Positions 32,555 through 43,796 of a stretch of 64,000 bases of DNA are shown here, one piece after another (the stretch's first letter is position 1; each line of letters starts with the position of its first letter). Below the pieces are notes generated by a model that was given only the letters and a program-made list of their open reading frames with translations, ran no database searches and was not told where the DNA came from. A program made the position numbers and the translations under genes. Source of the DNA: Cryoendolithus antarcticus (taxonomy: Eukaryota > Ascomycota > Dothideomycetes > Cladosporiales > Cladosporiaceae). The stretch covers positions 310,001-374,000 of the forward strand of contig NAJO01000024.1 of assembly GCA_002077065.1 (NCBI GenBank). The letters are read 5' to 3'.

Positions 32555-35429
32555 TCACATCACCGAACAATCTCTCTCCTCCCCATCCTTCCCATGATGA
32601 TGCTTATGCTTCTTCTCCTTGTCCTTCTTGACCTTGCCCTGCGTAGATGTAGGCTGCACCGTACCGGACGCAGGAGCAGGGGTTGGCTTTAGTGGCGGAG
32701 TTACACTGCTGATGTCTACTTCCGAAGACTGAGTGGCTGCCTGGCCTTGAGCTGGCGTACCAGGTCTATATTCGGTCTTGCTTGAATCGCTAGGCTTCGC
32801 CGCAATTTCGGTGGACGCAAGATCATTGCGACTCATTCTCGCCGTGAGCTTCGTCATGTTCAGACTGAACCTTCCAGAACCTTCACCAGCTGGCCCGGTC
32901 GACACCGGGCGAGATCGAGGACTATCCTGCTTACCGCTTACTCTGCTCCCTCGTCGTGAGTTGGAGAAGTTCTTCGCAGCATTGAGAAAGGCGTTGCCTT
33001 TCTCTTCGGAGGGCGTCACTGGGATCGAGGCTGCAGTAGTGCTGTCGGTGCGCACACTGTTGTCAGAGGACAAGGCGATCAGGCCGTCATCAAGGGCGAG
33101 GCTTGAGCGGCGTGGGAGCGATAGAGAGGTGCGTATGCGTTCCCGGCCGGGGATGTCGAGACTTGTGCGGGTAGAGCCAGGTTTTGGGGCGAAGTCCGTG
33201 GCTTCTGTAATCGGGTCTGAGGATGTGTGAGCCAATGTTGTGTCGGAATGGGCGATTGTGAGCAATTGGAGCTTCTCGAGAGGAGGCGCGGCGTCGGAGT
33301 GTGACCGTGAAGTGGCTTCGGCGTAGGACGGTAGATCGTGGATAGGTTCACCATCATCGTCTATGGGCTGTACTTGGTAGAAGAGCAGGTATGGCGTCTC
33401 ATGCTTCAGCGCTTCATGTATGTCCACATGACTGACTCGGTCCCTAGCGAGATCATCAAAGCGCATCCACGGATCCTGGATCTCATCGGCACTGCTGTCA
33501 CTGCCAGGTCGATGTTGCTGTCCCTTCGCGTTCGCTGCTTGGCCCCGCGAAAGGCATATGTAGTGCCCAGAGTGTACCGAATTGCCGCGATGACAGACGA
33601 TTGACTGCAGCAGGAGACGGAAGTTGCCACCGATGGGCCCTTCTCGGTCCTCCATGTTGTCGTCACCTACGAAGTTCGGCACAGTGATTTCGAGCGGGAT
33701 GTCCACGTAAGTCTCTCGTCGCGTTGCATAGCCGTTAGCTGTGAATGAGTAGCGTTTGAGACATATGCCGAGGACAGGTCGCTTCCGCGAGAAATGTGCC
33801 GCGACTTGTGCGTCAGATGTGGGAAGGTGATCGGTGTACCTGATGCAGTCAGTATGCTATGCCCCGCCTTGCGAGAGGTTCGCACGCCGCAATACCTGCA
33901 CTTACCATGGTAGCAGCTTGAAAAACTGCCAAGCTGGCATTAGCACTTCCGTCCGTGTGCTGAGCTTTCGTAGTTTGACATCCTTCATTGATCCGACATC
34001 ATCGACAGTCTTCGCATCAGGATCTACACCGATGAGCTCAACCCGGCGCTGACTGAAGATGCTATCTGCCCGCTTTCGCCCAGCAGTCGGCCGTATTCGG
34101 TCTAGAGGATTCTTGCTCTGTGTCGGCGTCTCGCCGATCGGCGTGGAGATCGATGGAGTCAGTGGCGTCTCCACCTCAGCGACCTCGACGTGCAAGCCTG
34201 CCTCATGCTGCTTCTCACTGAAAGCCTTAACTTCGTCGACCTTAGTGCCTTGCAGCGTATTTCTACGCACAGCTTCGAGATGTCGCTTGACCTCGATGCG
34301 ATTGTTGAAGTATTGCTCAAGACAATGCTCCAGTGTCAGAACATCCACACCTTCCGCAGGCTCGTCGGGTATCGCTACTTCCAGCAGTCGCTCGTTGATG
34401 AACTTGTGATCGTCCGCAGGGTCCTCCTTGCCCGTGTGGTACAGGTCCATCTTCAAAGTCAACAGCGGTAGCTCGAGCTGGCCCGTGATGAAGCCGAACG
34501 CCTCGGAGGGATCTTGCTGTACGAGTTCAATGGCATCTTCCCACCCGCACTCTGCGAGCGCAGATTGCAGGCGCTTCGTGATATCGGTCGTGATCAGCCT
34601 GCCAGTCCGCAGCATATTCACCCACAACCGCAGCATGCCAGCCAGTCTTCTTCGCGGGAGATCCTCGAACCCCTCGTATAGCAGCGCTTCGAAGCTGTCC
34701 AGCCTCGCGAACATGGCGAACAGCAATGCATCGAGGTAGCATGTTACTGATTCTCGGTTGACTGCTCCAAGCAGCTTCGCGTCTGGACTGTACGGTCGCA
34801 CGATTCCCTCATATGTGTCTTCCAGTAGCATTAAGAGTCTGAACGCCTCCTCCGCATCACCATTAACTGAAGGTGCTTGCAATGCATATTCGATATTGGA
34901 CTCGCTGATGTTGTCGATGCCAAAGCCATGCATACGGCCGAGAATGGCCTTCACCTTCTTCTCATCCTCCTTGTCGGACTTGCGGTGATGCCCATTGTCG
35001 GCTGTGAATATACCTTTGAAGTGCTCCGGCGATTGTGCAGTCTGTGAACGTACTGTCAGCTACCGAAGTGGACTCCATCGTTTGCGAAGATATCTACAGC
35101 GACATTACAACACGCGCGCTGCCTCTTGAGTGGACATTCGTCGTATTCTGACGTCGCTCCGTCCAATGAGAATAATCGTGTGCTGATACACGAGACTACA
35201 CGGTCGCGTCGCTCGTCATCGGCCAGCAGTGGCGCGCCTTCGCACTCAACACCAGCCTCTTCCGATGTTCGTCTACGCCGCCACCGCCGCCAAGTCCCGC
35301 GCATACTACAGCCGGAGTAATGATGGAGGATATGCATACTTTACTAGCTGTATGCGGTGGGACCACACCATGATGCTCCTTTGTGTGCTTCTTTTCTCTC
35401 CGACTAAGAAAGCGTTGCACCCCGCTCAT
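32555..35429 (-). CDS. Ubiquitin C-terminal hydrolase with C-terminal CaaX box
   Basis: Proposed exons are 35429-35340, 35041-33906 and 33839-32555, giving 836 residues. It is a papain-like ubiquitin-specific protease: the Cys box is NRESVTCYLDALLFAMF with Cys131, and the His box is NSVHSGHYICLSRG with His501, followed by the DPWMRFDD segment. Between them, RPVLGICLKRYSF is a conserved core strand. The insertion between the boxes is short. After about residue 545 the chain is disordered and Ser/Pro-rich, then polybasic (KKDKEKKHKHHH), and ends CSVM, a prenylation motif. It probably removes ubiquitin at a membrane. The intron at 33905-33840 is certain by frame. The first exon is tentative because its intron would be 298 nt; another start could exist. 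Confidence 0.86.
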
Positions 35430-35881
35430 CGTTCGTGATCGCTCCTTGCTAGACTCTCCATCCAGTACCACAACACCGAAGTAGCCGCTGTGGTGTGATC
35501 ACTGTTTGCTGTTGCCTCCTGGACGGTGTTGACTGAGACGAGCCACTCTTCGGCAGCGCTCGTGACTTACGTGGTACGTCACTAGCCGTTGGGTGTCGGA
35601 CAGTGAAGCGTTGCACGTCTCCGTCTGCGCTTCTTGGCAGTTGACACCTTCACTCTGTCAGTCCACATTGTGTAGTCAGAGCTATAGTACATTGTGATAT
35701 GCGATTGCTCGGTGCATTGGCAGCGCGTGGCTTGACGTGCCGGAAGATTGCCCCACCATCCCGCAATTCCGAACCCTGGACAGTGACTAGGCTCAATTAG
35801 GTAGGGCCGCAGCATCTCGGGGATGAACATTGAATATGGGTGTGAGAGATCATTAACATACTTGTTGAACCACACGCCATA
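35430..35881. other. Intergenic region, divergent promoters
   Basis: This is the shared upstream region of the ubiquitin hydrolase (leftward) and mitoribosomal L5 (rightward). Nothing is recognisable beyond that. Confidence 0.5.
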
Positions 35882-36992
35882 ATGGCACTCCAAGAAGTGA
35901 CAGCCTCATTCCTACGCCGCGTCCGAGGGCAGACGGGCCCGCTAGCACGCGCACAGCGTCTGCAATGCCAACGCTATGCCTCCACCGAAGCAACATCAGA
36001 CACCCAGGAACTCGAGGAGACGAGCTTCACCCAAGCCTCGCCGTCGACGTCCAAGTTCCCAAAGTACGATCCTCTCGCTCGGTCACGCAAATACACTGGC
36101 AAGCTCCCTCCGAGCAGATACCAGTTTCGGCCGCCCAAGTACTACCGCGGCCCTCTACACCCTCATCAACCTCCTCCGCCATCGGACCCCTCTTCTCGAG
36201 AGTTCGTTCCCGGCCCTTTCTCGCTACCACGACTGAAGCAAACCTACGACTCAACAACAGCGCCAGATCTCATGACGCTAGCATACGTACACCACCCACC
36301 AGGTTACACCGCACCGCAAAAGTCCGCTCGATTACGGCCATGGCAAGGCGCGTCACCGTACTTCGCAAATCGCCCGCTGCGAGGACCACGAGGTGGCGAT
36401 ACATTGCGATTGCTGCGGAAAGAGTATGGCTGGCAGGAAATTCCAGCAGTCGAACGCGTGACAGTCCATACCTTCGTCAAAGACGCCACATCAGATTCAG
36501 CGCGCTTACACGTCGCGGGCATGGTGTTGCAAGCCATCACTTCTGTGCGAGCAACGAGTCACTCCGTGAAGAAGAGTTTGGCTGGGTTCAATATCCGCGC
36601 TGGGCAGTACCTGAGTGTCACGAGTGAGTTGAAGGGAGAGAGCATGCACCACTTCCTCAGTGAGTGCATTGATGTGGTTATGCCGAAGATCAAGGACTGG
36701 CGGGGAGTGAAGGGGAGCTCGGGTGATGGGTCAGGGAACATCAGCTTTGGTTTCACCGCGGAGGAGGTGGCACTTTGGCCCGGGGTGGAAGTAAACTATG
36801 ACATGTATGTGGGCTCTTCACGGCGCCGCGTATAACGTGGGTGGACCTGTACTGACTTCTCACCTCAGGTATCCGCCCAAGATGATCCCGGGCATCCACG
36901 TCACGGTTCATACGACTGCGACAACTGATTACGACGCGAGACTGCTGCTGGGCGCGATTGGGATCCCGTTCTATGGAAAGTTCATCAATTGA
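35882..36992 (+). CDS. MRPL7: Mitochondrial large-subunit ribosomal protein uL5m
   Basis: There are two exons, 35882-36804 and 36869-36992 (GTATGT donor, CTCAG acceptor), giving 348 residues. The N-terminus is basic and Ser/Thr/Gln-rich, consistent with mitochondrial import. The conserved ribosomal L5 region starts near PAVERVTVHTFVKDA, continues through SVKKSLAGFNIRAGQ and MHHFLSECIDVVMPKIKDW, and ends in the second exon with PGIHVTVHTTATTD and LLLGAIGIPF. It binds 5S-site/tRNA-facing rRNA of the mitoribosomal large subunit. The last exon is essential: without it the L5 fold would be truncated. Confidence 0.92.
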
Positions 36993-37519
36993 GGGACTGC
37001 GTCTACCCCGGCTCTTGCAAAGGTCTGAACATCTCACTGGCGTCAACTTGTTGATTGAGCATGTGTCGAAAGTCTCACAGCTGTGACACACGCAGCGGGA
37101 TCACAATTGAGGAGCACACGATATGTAGTGGTGTTGGTGATACGGTAGCGAATTCGCTCATACGGATGTCAGCAAACGCGCAACTGTTCTCAGGGGGAGG
37201 TTTCAGTAGCACTAGCACTCTCAGACTTTGGAAGAAGTGGAGGCATGATCGTAGAGATGTGCGGCAAAGATAGTACAAGAAGTTGCCATGTCGTCCACAT
37301 ACGTCTTGGCGTGGCGTGGCAGTCGCGACTCCCAACGCGCTGATGACTTCTCCTACATGATACCCTGCGTCTGCTTCCCAATAATGCGTCGTTCATGTTT
37401 ATAACGTGCTGCTGGACAGCTACCGCGGGCGGTGATCATGTCCCATGATGGCATATTGATCTAGTCGCGATACGTTACCATCGCTATTGCAGCCTGCGAA
37501 GCATCTGGGGTCCAACTCA
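36993..37519. other. Intergenic region
   Basis: This is the 3' flank of the L5 gene and upstream region of the CorA gene. No gene or repeat is seen. Confidence 0.5.
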
Positions 37520-39109
37520 ATGGCATCAATGCCGCTATCTATCGCCCTGAGATCTGCTAAAATTGCATCCTTCAACTTGGCTGCCCTACGACTCGGACCT
37601 CCATCTGTAGCGCAAAGTCGCCTGAGTGTTGGACCTGTTGGTCACAGTGGATTAGTTGCGCGGCGCAACGCGGTCACTTGGCCTACTCGTCAACAGTACC
37701 AATCACGACGTGAACCGAACCCTTCGCTATCTCCTAGCATTCTACGGACCTGGCGCGCTCATGCCGGACGCGATGTCCAACGGAGTGATGTGAAAGGCTT
37801 TGCAAGTGTGGCTACTGCGACTCCCACGCAGTCGCATACATCAACCAGCGGTCAACTTGAGACAGCGCCCGAAACGCAGCAAAGTTGCACGATCAAGGTC
37901 ATAGACTACTCGAGTAAACGCATCACTCATCACGACGTCGCTGGCACTTCGCAAGACCTGCAGAGCTTCCTGACAAGCACGCCAAAGCCTTCGTGGGCAG
38001 CCTGCCGTTGGATCTACGTCAACGGTCTCGACCACGAAGTCATCAAGTCCCTCGGCCAGGCTAGAGACCTGCACCGACTCGCTATAGAAGACGTGCTCGA
38101 GCGCAGTGCTCCGAGCAAGGTCGACTGGTATAGCAATAATTGCTTCATGGTGCTGGCGTGGCAGAGACTGGTGAATAACGCGCACCATCACAGCCTCACT
38201 GAGGTCTTCCACGATGGAGCGCCAGCTGCTGAGAAGCAAGACGCGTTGTCACCTATCCAGCGAGGACTGAGACAAAGAACGAAATGGTGTTCTACCAGTC
38301 ACCGAGAGTTTGGGCTCAGTAGTGAGCACGTCTCGGCCTTCATGACGAGTGACAACACAATCATCACGATATTCGAAGGTGCTGGCGATGAAGTTCTCCA
38401 TCTGATCCTGCACCAGCTCGAGTCCTCGCGAACGATTCTCCGCTCCAGCAACGACCCGTCAATGCTCATACATGCTGTCATAGACGCAGTGGTCGACCTT
38501 GCCGTGCCCATTGAGCGCGCCATAGCCGAAGCATTTGCAGAGCTCGAGAGCGCTGTGCTCGAGAATCCAGACATTAAGCAATCCAAAGAGCTCTACCGCC
38601 TACGCTCCGCCTTGACGATTCTAATGGACGACATCTCAGCTATTGGCAGCGTAGTGAAGTCTCTTTGCGACCATCAAGAAGCGCCCACCCTCTCCCGACC
38701 AGACGACGCAGATCCCACCTCCACGCCACAAGAAGTGCTCGTCCCCATCTCACCTCTAGCGAAAATCTACCTCCAGGACGTCAACGATCACATCACCATG
38801 CTTGCCAACGCTACACTACGAGGCGTGCACTCAGCCGAGAACTTGACATCGCTCATCTTCAACACCATCACAGCGCGACAGAATGGAAGCGTACAGAGAC
38901 TGACGATCGTGTCTATCTTCTTCCTTCCCTTGACGTTCTTGACTGGCTACTTTGGGATGAACTTTGAGAGCATGCCCAGTGTGAACGAGAATACAGAGAG
39001 CTTCTTTTGGGTTATTGCTGGACCGGTGATGTTGGGGACGATGATTTTGCTTGCACCGAGTCCGAGGTGGTTGAGCTGGTTCAGACGGAAGGGAGGGCGG
39101 AGGCGGTGA
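37520..39109 (+). CDS. CorA-type magnesium (divalent cation) transporter
   Basis: This single exon codes 529 residues from the first ATG; an in-frame TTG lies further upstream at 37487. The C-terminal 100 residues carry the CorA signature: helix 1 VSIFFLPLTFLTGYFGMNF with Gly-Met-Asn at 479-481, then helix 2 FFWVIAGPVMLGTMILL and a basic tail. The cytosolic part includes RWIYVNGLDHEVIKSLGQA and LHRLAIEDVLER, typical of the fungal Alr/Mnr2 side of the family. The first 100 residues are Arg/Ser-rich and could be a mitochondrial presequence, so the membrane is uncertain. It channels Mg2+ as a pentamer in known members. A second magnesium transporter follows on the same strand. Confidence 0.88.
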   Translation: MASMPLSIALRSAKIASFNLAALRLGPPSVAQSRLSVGPVGHSGLVARRNAVTWPTRQQYQSRREPNPSLSPSILRTWRAHAGRDVQRSDVKGFASVATATPTQSHTSTSGQLETAPETQQSCTIKVIDYSSKRITHHDVAGTSQDLQSFLTSTPKPSWAACRWIYVNGLDHEVIKSLGQARDLHRLAIEDVLERSAPSKVDWYSNNCFMVLAWQRLVNNAHHHSLTEVFHDGAPAAEKQDALSPIQRGLRQRTKWCSTSHREFGLSSEHVSAFMTSDNTIITIFEGAGDEVLHLILHQLESSRTILRSSNDPSMLIHAVIDAVVDLAVPIERAIAEAFAELESAVLENPDIKQSKELYRLRSALTILMDDISAIGSVVKSLCDHQEAPTLSRPDDADPTSTPQEVLVPISPLAKIYLQDVNDHITMLANATLRGVHSAENLTSLIFNTITARQNGSVQRLTIVSIFFLPLTFLTGYFGMNFESMPSVNENTESFFWVIAGPVMLGTMILLAPSPRWLSWFRRKGGRRR

Positions 39110-39720
39110 TTGCAGTCGCCTGAGAGTTTGCATTGTAGGCTTTGCGCATCTGAGGAGGCACTTAACACGAATTACAGAACAAGAGGGCCGCTCGAGAGCA
39201 CCGGGCAGTCGACACTGCTGGTATAGAGTGCGCCACCATACTAAGTCGTTGTGGAAGCTGCCTATGAGAGATGTTGGAAGGGACTGCCTTCTCGCCGACA
39301 GCCTAGGTACGGACGTACTCTCGCGGCGCGGCATATAACAGCATTCTCATTCATGGTGAGTCGTTTAGCGGTCCGGTGCGGCTGTGGGGTGTCTGTGCAC
39401 GACTTTTGGCGGACGGAGCACCGATTTCTGTCGCGGAACTCCAGACGACAGGCGACGGGATAAGACAGAAGATCGTCGTGCATAGACATGTCAGTGTACA
39501 CAAACAGCGCGATACTCATTCTCGATTCGCGTGTCTCTCATTCTGTATCGTACCAATGCGCTTCACTTAACGTGTTTGGAACCAGCGGCGAAGAATGAGA
39601 TAGCATTGCCTTTCGCCATCGAAGAAAGTCGCAGCCCGACGTCACGACCGCAGCTTGTGGGCGCCACCTAGAGTTTTGGAGACAGAAGCAACATTGAGTC
39701 TGGTGGACGAGTGGCACAGG
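39110..39720. other. Intergenic region between two magnesium transporter genes
   Basis: This lies between two co-oriented genes and should hold the promoter of the second. An in-frame TTG upstream of the second gene extends its open frame to 39655 but is not used here. No other structure is seen. Confidence 0.5.
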
Positions 39721-41358
39721 ATGTACATACCCAGGAGCACAACAGAGGGGCTCTCCTCGGCGATCAGCCACGCGCTACAAGAGCTCAGCATGGCGAACCC
39801 AAGCGGCGGGCTCACGAAAGAGGGCCGCTCCAGCTTGATCGGCATAGTCATAGCGATGGTGGGCAACGTGCTCATATCTCTGGCACTCAATACACAACGA
39901 TACGCGCATATGCGCCTGAGCAAAGAGCGAGATCAGGCCGAGTCGAAGCGGAAATCCGAAGAGGCACCAGAATCAGGCGAGACGGTGCCTCTGCTCTCGA
40001 AGCATACCGACGGCGAAGACAAGGAGAAGGACGATGAGCCCGACAAGAACAAATCCTACCTCCGCTCCCCCATCTGGTGGATCGGCATAACGCTCATGAC
40101 TGTCGGCGAAGCGGGAAACTTCATCGCCTACGGCTTCGCGCCTGCATCGGTCGTCTCGCCCCTCGGCGTTGTAGCGCTGGTTTCGAACTGCCTCATCGCG
40201 CCGCTGCTGTTGCACGAACGCTTCCGGCTGCGTGACGGCGCGGGTGTGCTCATAGCCATAGGCGGCTGCGTGACGGTGGTGCTGTCGGCGTCTGGCAGCG
40301 ACCCGAGGTTGGACCCGAAGACGCTGTTTGCCCTGATCAGCACATGGGAATTCACGGCTTATCTGATCACGACACACGCTATGATCATCGGGTTGAGCAT
40401 TCTGTCGAATCGTTACGGCGACAAAACGATCTTGATTGATGTTGGGCTCGTGGCGCTGTTCGGAGGGTACACGGCGCTGGCCACGAAGGGCGTGGCGAGT
40501 CTGATCTCGAATATTGGATGGGCGGTTTTCACAACGCCGATTACTTATGTGCTTACGTTTGCGGTGGTGGCCACGGCGGTGATGCAGATCAAGTATATCA
40601 ACCGGGCGTTGCAGCGGTTCCCGGCTACGGTTGTGATTCCGACGCAATTTGTGCTGTTCACAATCTCGGTGATAGTGGGGTCATCGATCCTATACAGGGA
40701 CTTCGAAAGGAGAGATACCAGCGACGCAGGGAAGTTCATTGGCGGCTGTCTATTGACTTTCATCGGTGTCTGGGCCATCACTTCTGGTCGCAGCTCGCCA
40801 AACGCCGAGGACGAAGCGCAAGACACGGAGCACGGCTCGCCACCAGAAGTGCGCGAACGATCTACGAACCCAGCGCTCCTCATCACGCCCTCGCAGCTCG
40901 AGTCACCCATAGCGCCTCATCTTACTCCCGCCACGCTATCAGCCATCCACCCCAGGTCAGCAACCGATGGCACACCTACAATGCCGCAACTCCACGCCAC
41001 GACTTCGGCGCCTTCGGTCCCGCAGCTCCGCCCTTCAACACCTCACAAGACGTCTTCGCCTGCAGTGCCACAGACGCCGGAACGTGGTCCACTGGCTCGA
41101 AACCGATCGAGTATAGCTGGTCTTATACCCGAACTTGGCGCTCTCACATCGCCTCTCAGTGGTAGTCTAAGTGCCGTGGTGGCCGATGAGTTGAGGCGGA
41201 ATGGTAGTATGCGGAGACGAAGCTCGCTGCGGCCGAGGAGCGGGCTGATCAGTGGTGATGTGGAAGAGGCGGAGGAAGGCGAGCCACTGGGGAGGGAGCG
41301 GAGTTTGAGTACTAGTGTAAGAGGGATGCTTCGCAGAGGGGAAAGTGGGAGGGGATGA
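39721..41358 (+). CDS. NIPA-family magnesium transporter
   Basis: This single exon codes 545 residues from the first ATG (39721). About nine membrane helices cover residues 30-365. They include SLIGIVIAMVGNVLISLALN, then after a charged loop SPIWWIGITLMTVGEAGNFI, ASVVSPLGVVALVSNCLIAP and LLHERFRLRDGAGVLIAIGG. The pattern NF(I)AYGFAPASVVSPLGVVALVSN is diagnostic of NIPA/DUF803 proteins, which move Mg2+ across plasma or endosomal membranes. The last 180 residues are a Ser/Pro/Arg-rich cytosolic tail likely to be phosphorylated. Its neighbour upstream is CorA-type, so two unrelated Mg2+ transport families sit in tandem. Confidence 0.9.
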   Translation: MYIPRSTTEGLSSAISHALQELSMANPSGGLTKEGRSSLIGIVIAMVGNVLISLALNTQRYAHMRLSKERDQAESKRKSEEAPESGETVPLLSKHTDGEDKEKDDEPDKNKSYLRSPIWWIGITLMTVGEAGNFIAYGFAPASVVSPLGVVALVSNCLIAPLLLHERFRLRDGAGVLIAIGGCVTVVLSASGSDPRLDPKTLFALISTWEFTAYLITTHAMIIGLSILSNRYGDKTILIDVGLVALFGGYTALATKGVASLISNIGWAVFTTPITYVLTFAVVATAVMQIKYINRALQRFPATVVIPTQFVLFTISVIVGSSILYRDFERRDTSDAGKFIGGCLLTFIGVWAITSGRSSPNAEDEAQDTEHGSPPEVRERSTNPALLITPSQLESPIAPHLTPATLSAIHPRSATDGTPTMPQLHATTSAPSVPQLRPSTPHKTSSPAVPQTPERGPLARNRSSIAGLIPELGALTSPLSGSLSAVVADELRRNGSMRRRSSLRPRSGLISGDVEEAEEGEPLGRERSLSTSVRGMLRRGESGRG

Positions 41359-41561
41359 GGATTTGTATGTAGAGGCGTTGAAAAGGGTGGTGCATATAGA
41401 CATGTTAATGAGAACGGCCGCTTACGAGCAACAACCCTTGCGTATTCGCACGAACGCCTCACACTGGCTGAGGAGATAGCTTATCATCATAAGTGTTGTC
41501 TCCTAGGTTCGAAGAGGCTGTTACACGTACAACCTTATTGGTCTCAACATGCCGACCGACA

Positions 41562-43796
41562 TTACAGAAGTCTCGAGCGAGCCGTGGCTCCACTGCTGTC
41601 CTCCAGCGCATACATCTGATCTTGTACCTTCGCGGCGGCTTCTCTTGAATCTGTCCTGAAGGTAATGTTCGCATTAGCCAAATGCTTCGGCAGAGGACTG
41701 CGGCCGGCTGCGTCTTCATCTGCAATGGTAGTCGAAAGCCTCGCAGCCTGGGTCATCCTCATGATCGTCGAGAAGTCCGCGGAGTAGTATGCTCTCTCGA
41801 CGATCATAGAATATAGCCCTATCCCGATAGCTATCGTAGCTAATGCAATCGCGAGACCGTACGCTATCCACAGTGTTTTGGCCGAGTAAGCGTAAACTGT
41901 CTCGTACGAGGTGAGAGTTACAGGCACGGGTGCAGGAGCAAACGGACTGCTCGGATCAGCCCTGCAGATGTTAGCATTGCTGTTCGGGAGCTTTCGGTTC
42001 CGTTCTATACGTACTGTAGTAAAGCCGAGCTCATTAAGCTAATGGTAATGTTCTCAAAGAGTTTCTCAACGGCGGTTCTACATGAAGTGTCAGCAATGAC
42101 CTGTTCGATCGAAGGCATCATCCCCTTTCTCAGGCAAGGACGCCCAAATTGGAGCTGGGATGCACTCCGCAGACAACACCTATAGAAACTGTGGGAGGCA
42201 TGGTGTCTTGGTGTCACGACTGACCTTAGCTCAAGCGTGTTGGCTGTTCGATTGTCGGGTACAGAAACCCCTGGCCAAGCATCGGAGGCGCCGGTCTTTG
42301 AAAGGTACGCCTGAAAGGAAGACCATCCAGCCGTCGCGCCCTCGCCATTCATGTATCTGCGCAGGAAGTCAAGCTCCTTTGTATCACTCAAGATCGTGTT
42401 CATGATATTCGTCCCTTCCACCTGCAAAGCTCCATTTGATTCCCAACTGTTCCCGATGGTACCTACCAAGATCTGGCCCAACGCGTCCATGACTGCTTGA
42501 TACGCAAAAGTCTGCACCAAAGTCACATTGTAGGACCATGGGTTAGCAGCAGAAGAGCCAGGTGTAAGACCAAGTCCCATCGCTCCGGCGTACAAGAGGT
42601 TCCGTGGAACAACGGTCCCATAAGACTGGCCATGCGCGATTTTGACGTTCTGTACGCCGTTCGTCCAGCTGATGGTAGCGTCGTACGATGAATTGTACAG
42701 AGTGCACTGGAGAACAGTCGCATTGGCAGTAACGTCGGATGCATTCACTAGACCGTGAGAGGTTATCCGATTGATCATTGCTGGGAGAACAGCCACATAG
42801 ACACTTGCAGGACCGACGTCGACAGGGCCAAGCGTGTCAGGACTGATCGTATACGACGTGTTGTCGAATTCGAATGGTCTTGGATCGCTACCACTCGGAG
42901 TCCAGGCAATGTATCCAAATGAGGTTGCACTATCGACATCGAATCCTTCCTGTTTGGCATTTTCTTTGGTTGGTGCTGTCTGCTCGATGTTCTTGGTGAT
43001 TTGCGACAGCAGCTGTCCCTCAACATCCACACATCTTAGTACAGGCCCGAGGAATGTCTGTGTGTAACTAGCATTCGGAGAAGCGTTCGGAGGAGTGAGT
43101 GGGAGGATCGCACCTTGGCCAGCAATCGCTGCGACCAGTCGTGAAACCATGAATTGTGAGCCGCCATAATAGTAGGTGGACATCATGCCGGCTGTCGTTT
43201 CCGGAATGCTGGCAAAGTTAAGGCTCGTGAAGTCGACGTTCGATACGGTCATAGAGTCTGTACTGTTGATAGCCGCAGACTGGACATTGAGCGTGGCTGG
43301 TGTGACGACCGCAGCAATCGGTAGGAGCCTTAACGGAATCAGGTCAGCTCAGACATTACATGCTTATAGTCGAAGACCATAGTCGCTGGCCTTGTACCGC
43401 TTACCAAACAAGTATAGCAAGACCAGCTGCACCAGCGTACTTCTTCCAGACGCCCAGACTCAATAATTCAAATACATTACCAGTCACTGCGAACGCAGAA
43501 TCGACGACGGAGACTTTGGATGTCTGGCTCTTGAGATGTCGAAACAGGATTTGCGTGTAGGCTGCGCCAACAGCGAAGCATAGGAAGGCCTTCGAAAGGG
43601 TCGCGAGGATGTTTCCGACGGCAAGATTGAATCTTTGTGGTGCGATACCAGGCAACCTCTTGTTCATGATGGTGTACGGAGTCGTAGGTACCGGCTTTCC
43701 GTCCAATTGCTTGTAAAACTCATGATGGCCTATCATGAGCAAGATACCGCCAGCATATGCTGCCGCGACGAGAAGAGGGGCTTTCACAGCCGTCAT
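41562..43796 (-). CDS. Fungal multi-exon membrane glycoprotein of unknown function
   Basis: Proposed exons are 43796-43405, 43328-42225, 42077-42015 and 41961-41562, giving 652 residues. Two or three membrane helices lie at the N-terminus (APLLVAAAYAGGILLMIG; FNLAVGNILATLSKAFLCFA; the YAGAAGLAILVW segment completed by LLPIAAVVTPAT). A large extracytoplasmic region with many N-x-S/T sites follows, then a single C-terminal helix TLWIAYGLAIALATIAIGIGL and a cytosolic tail. This is the layout of a large family of uncharacterised ascomycete proteins; some are annotated as deformylase-like, which I see no basis for. The 147-nt intron 42224-42078 is open in frame; I remove it because a GCTGAC branch and TGTAG acceptor are present and the joined ELRTAVEKLFENITISL reads smoothly. 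Confidence 0.8.

Noticed and set aside
35042..35339. Extra coding exon within the first intron of the ubiquitin hydrolase
   Set aside because: I tried several acceptor/donor pairs; none kept phase at both ends with acceptable splice signals.
42078..42224. Read-through coding segment in the membrane protein gene
   Set aside because: Although open in frame, it has a GTCAGT donor, GCTGAC branch and TGTAG acceptor, and removing it gives a smoother sequence; I treat it as an intron.
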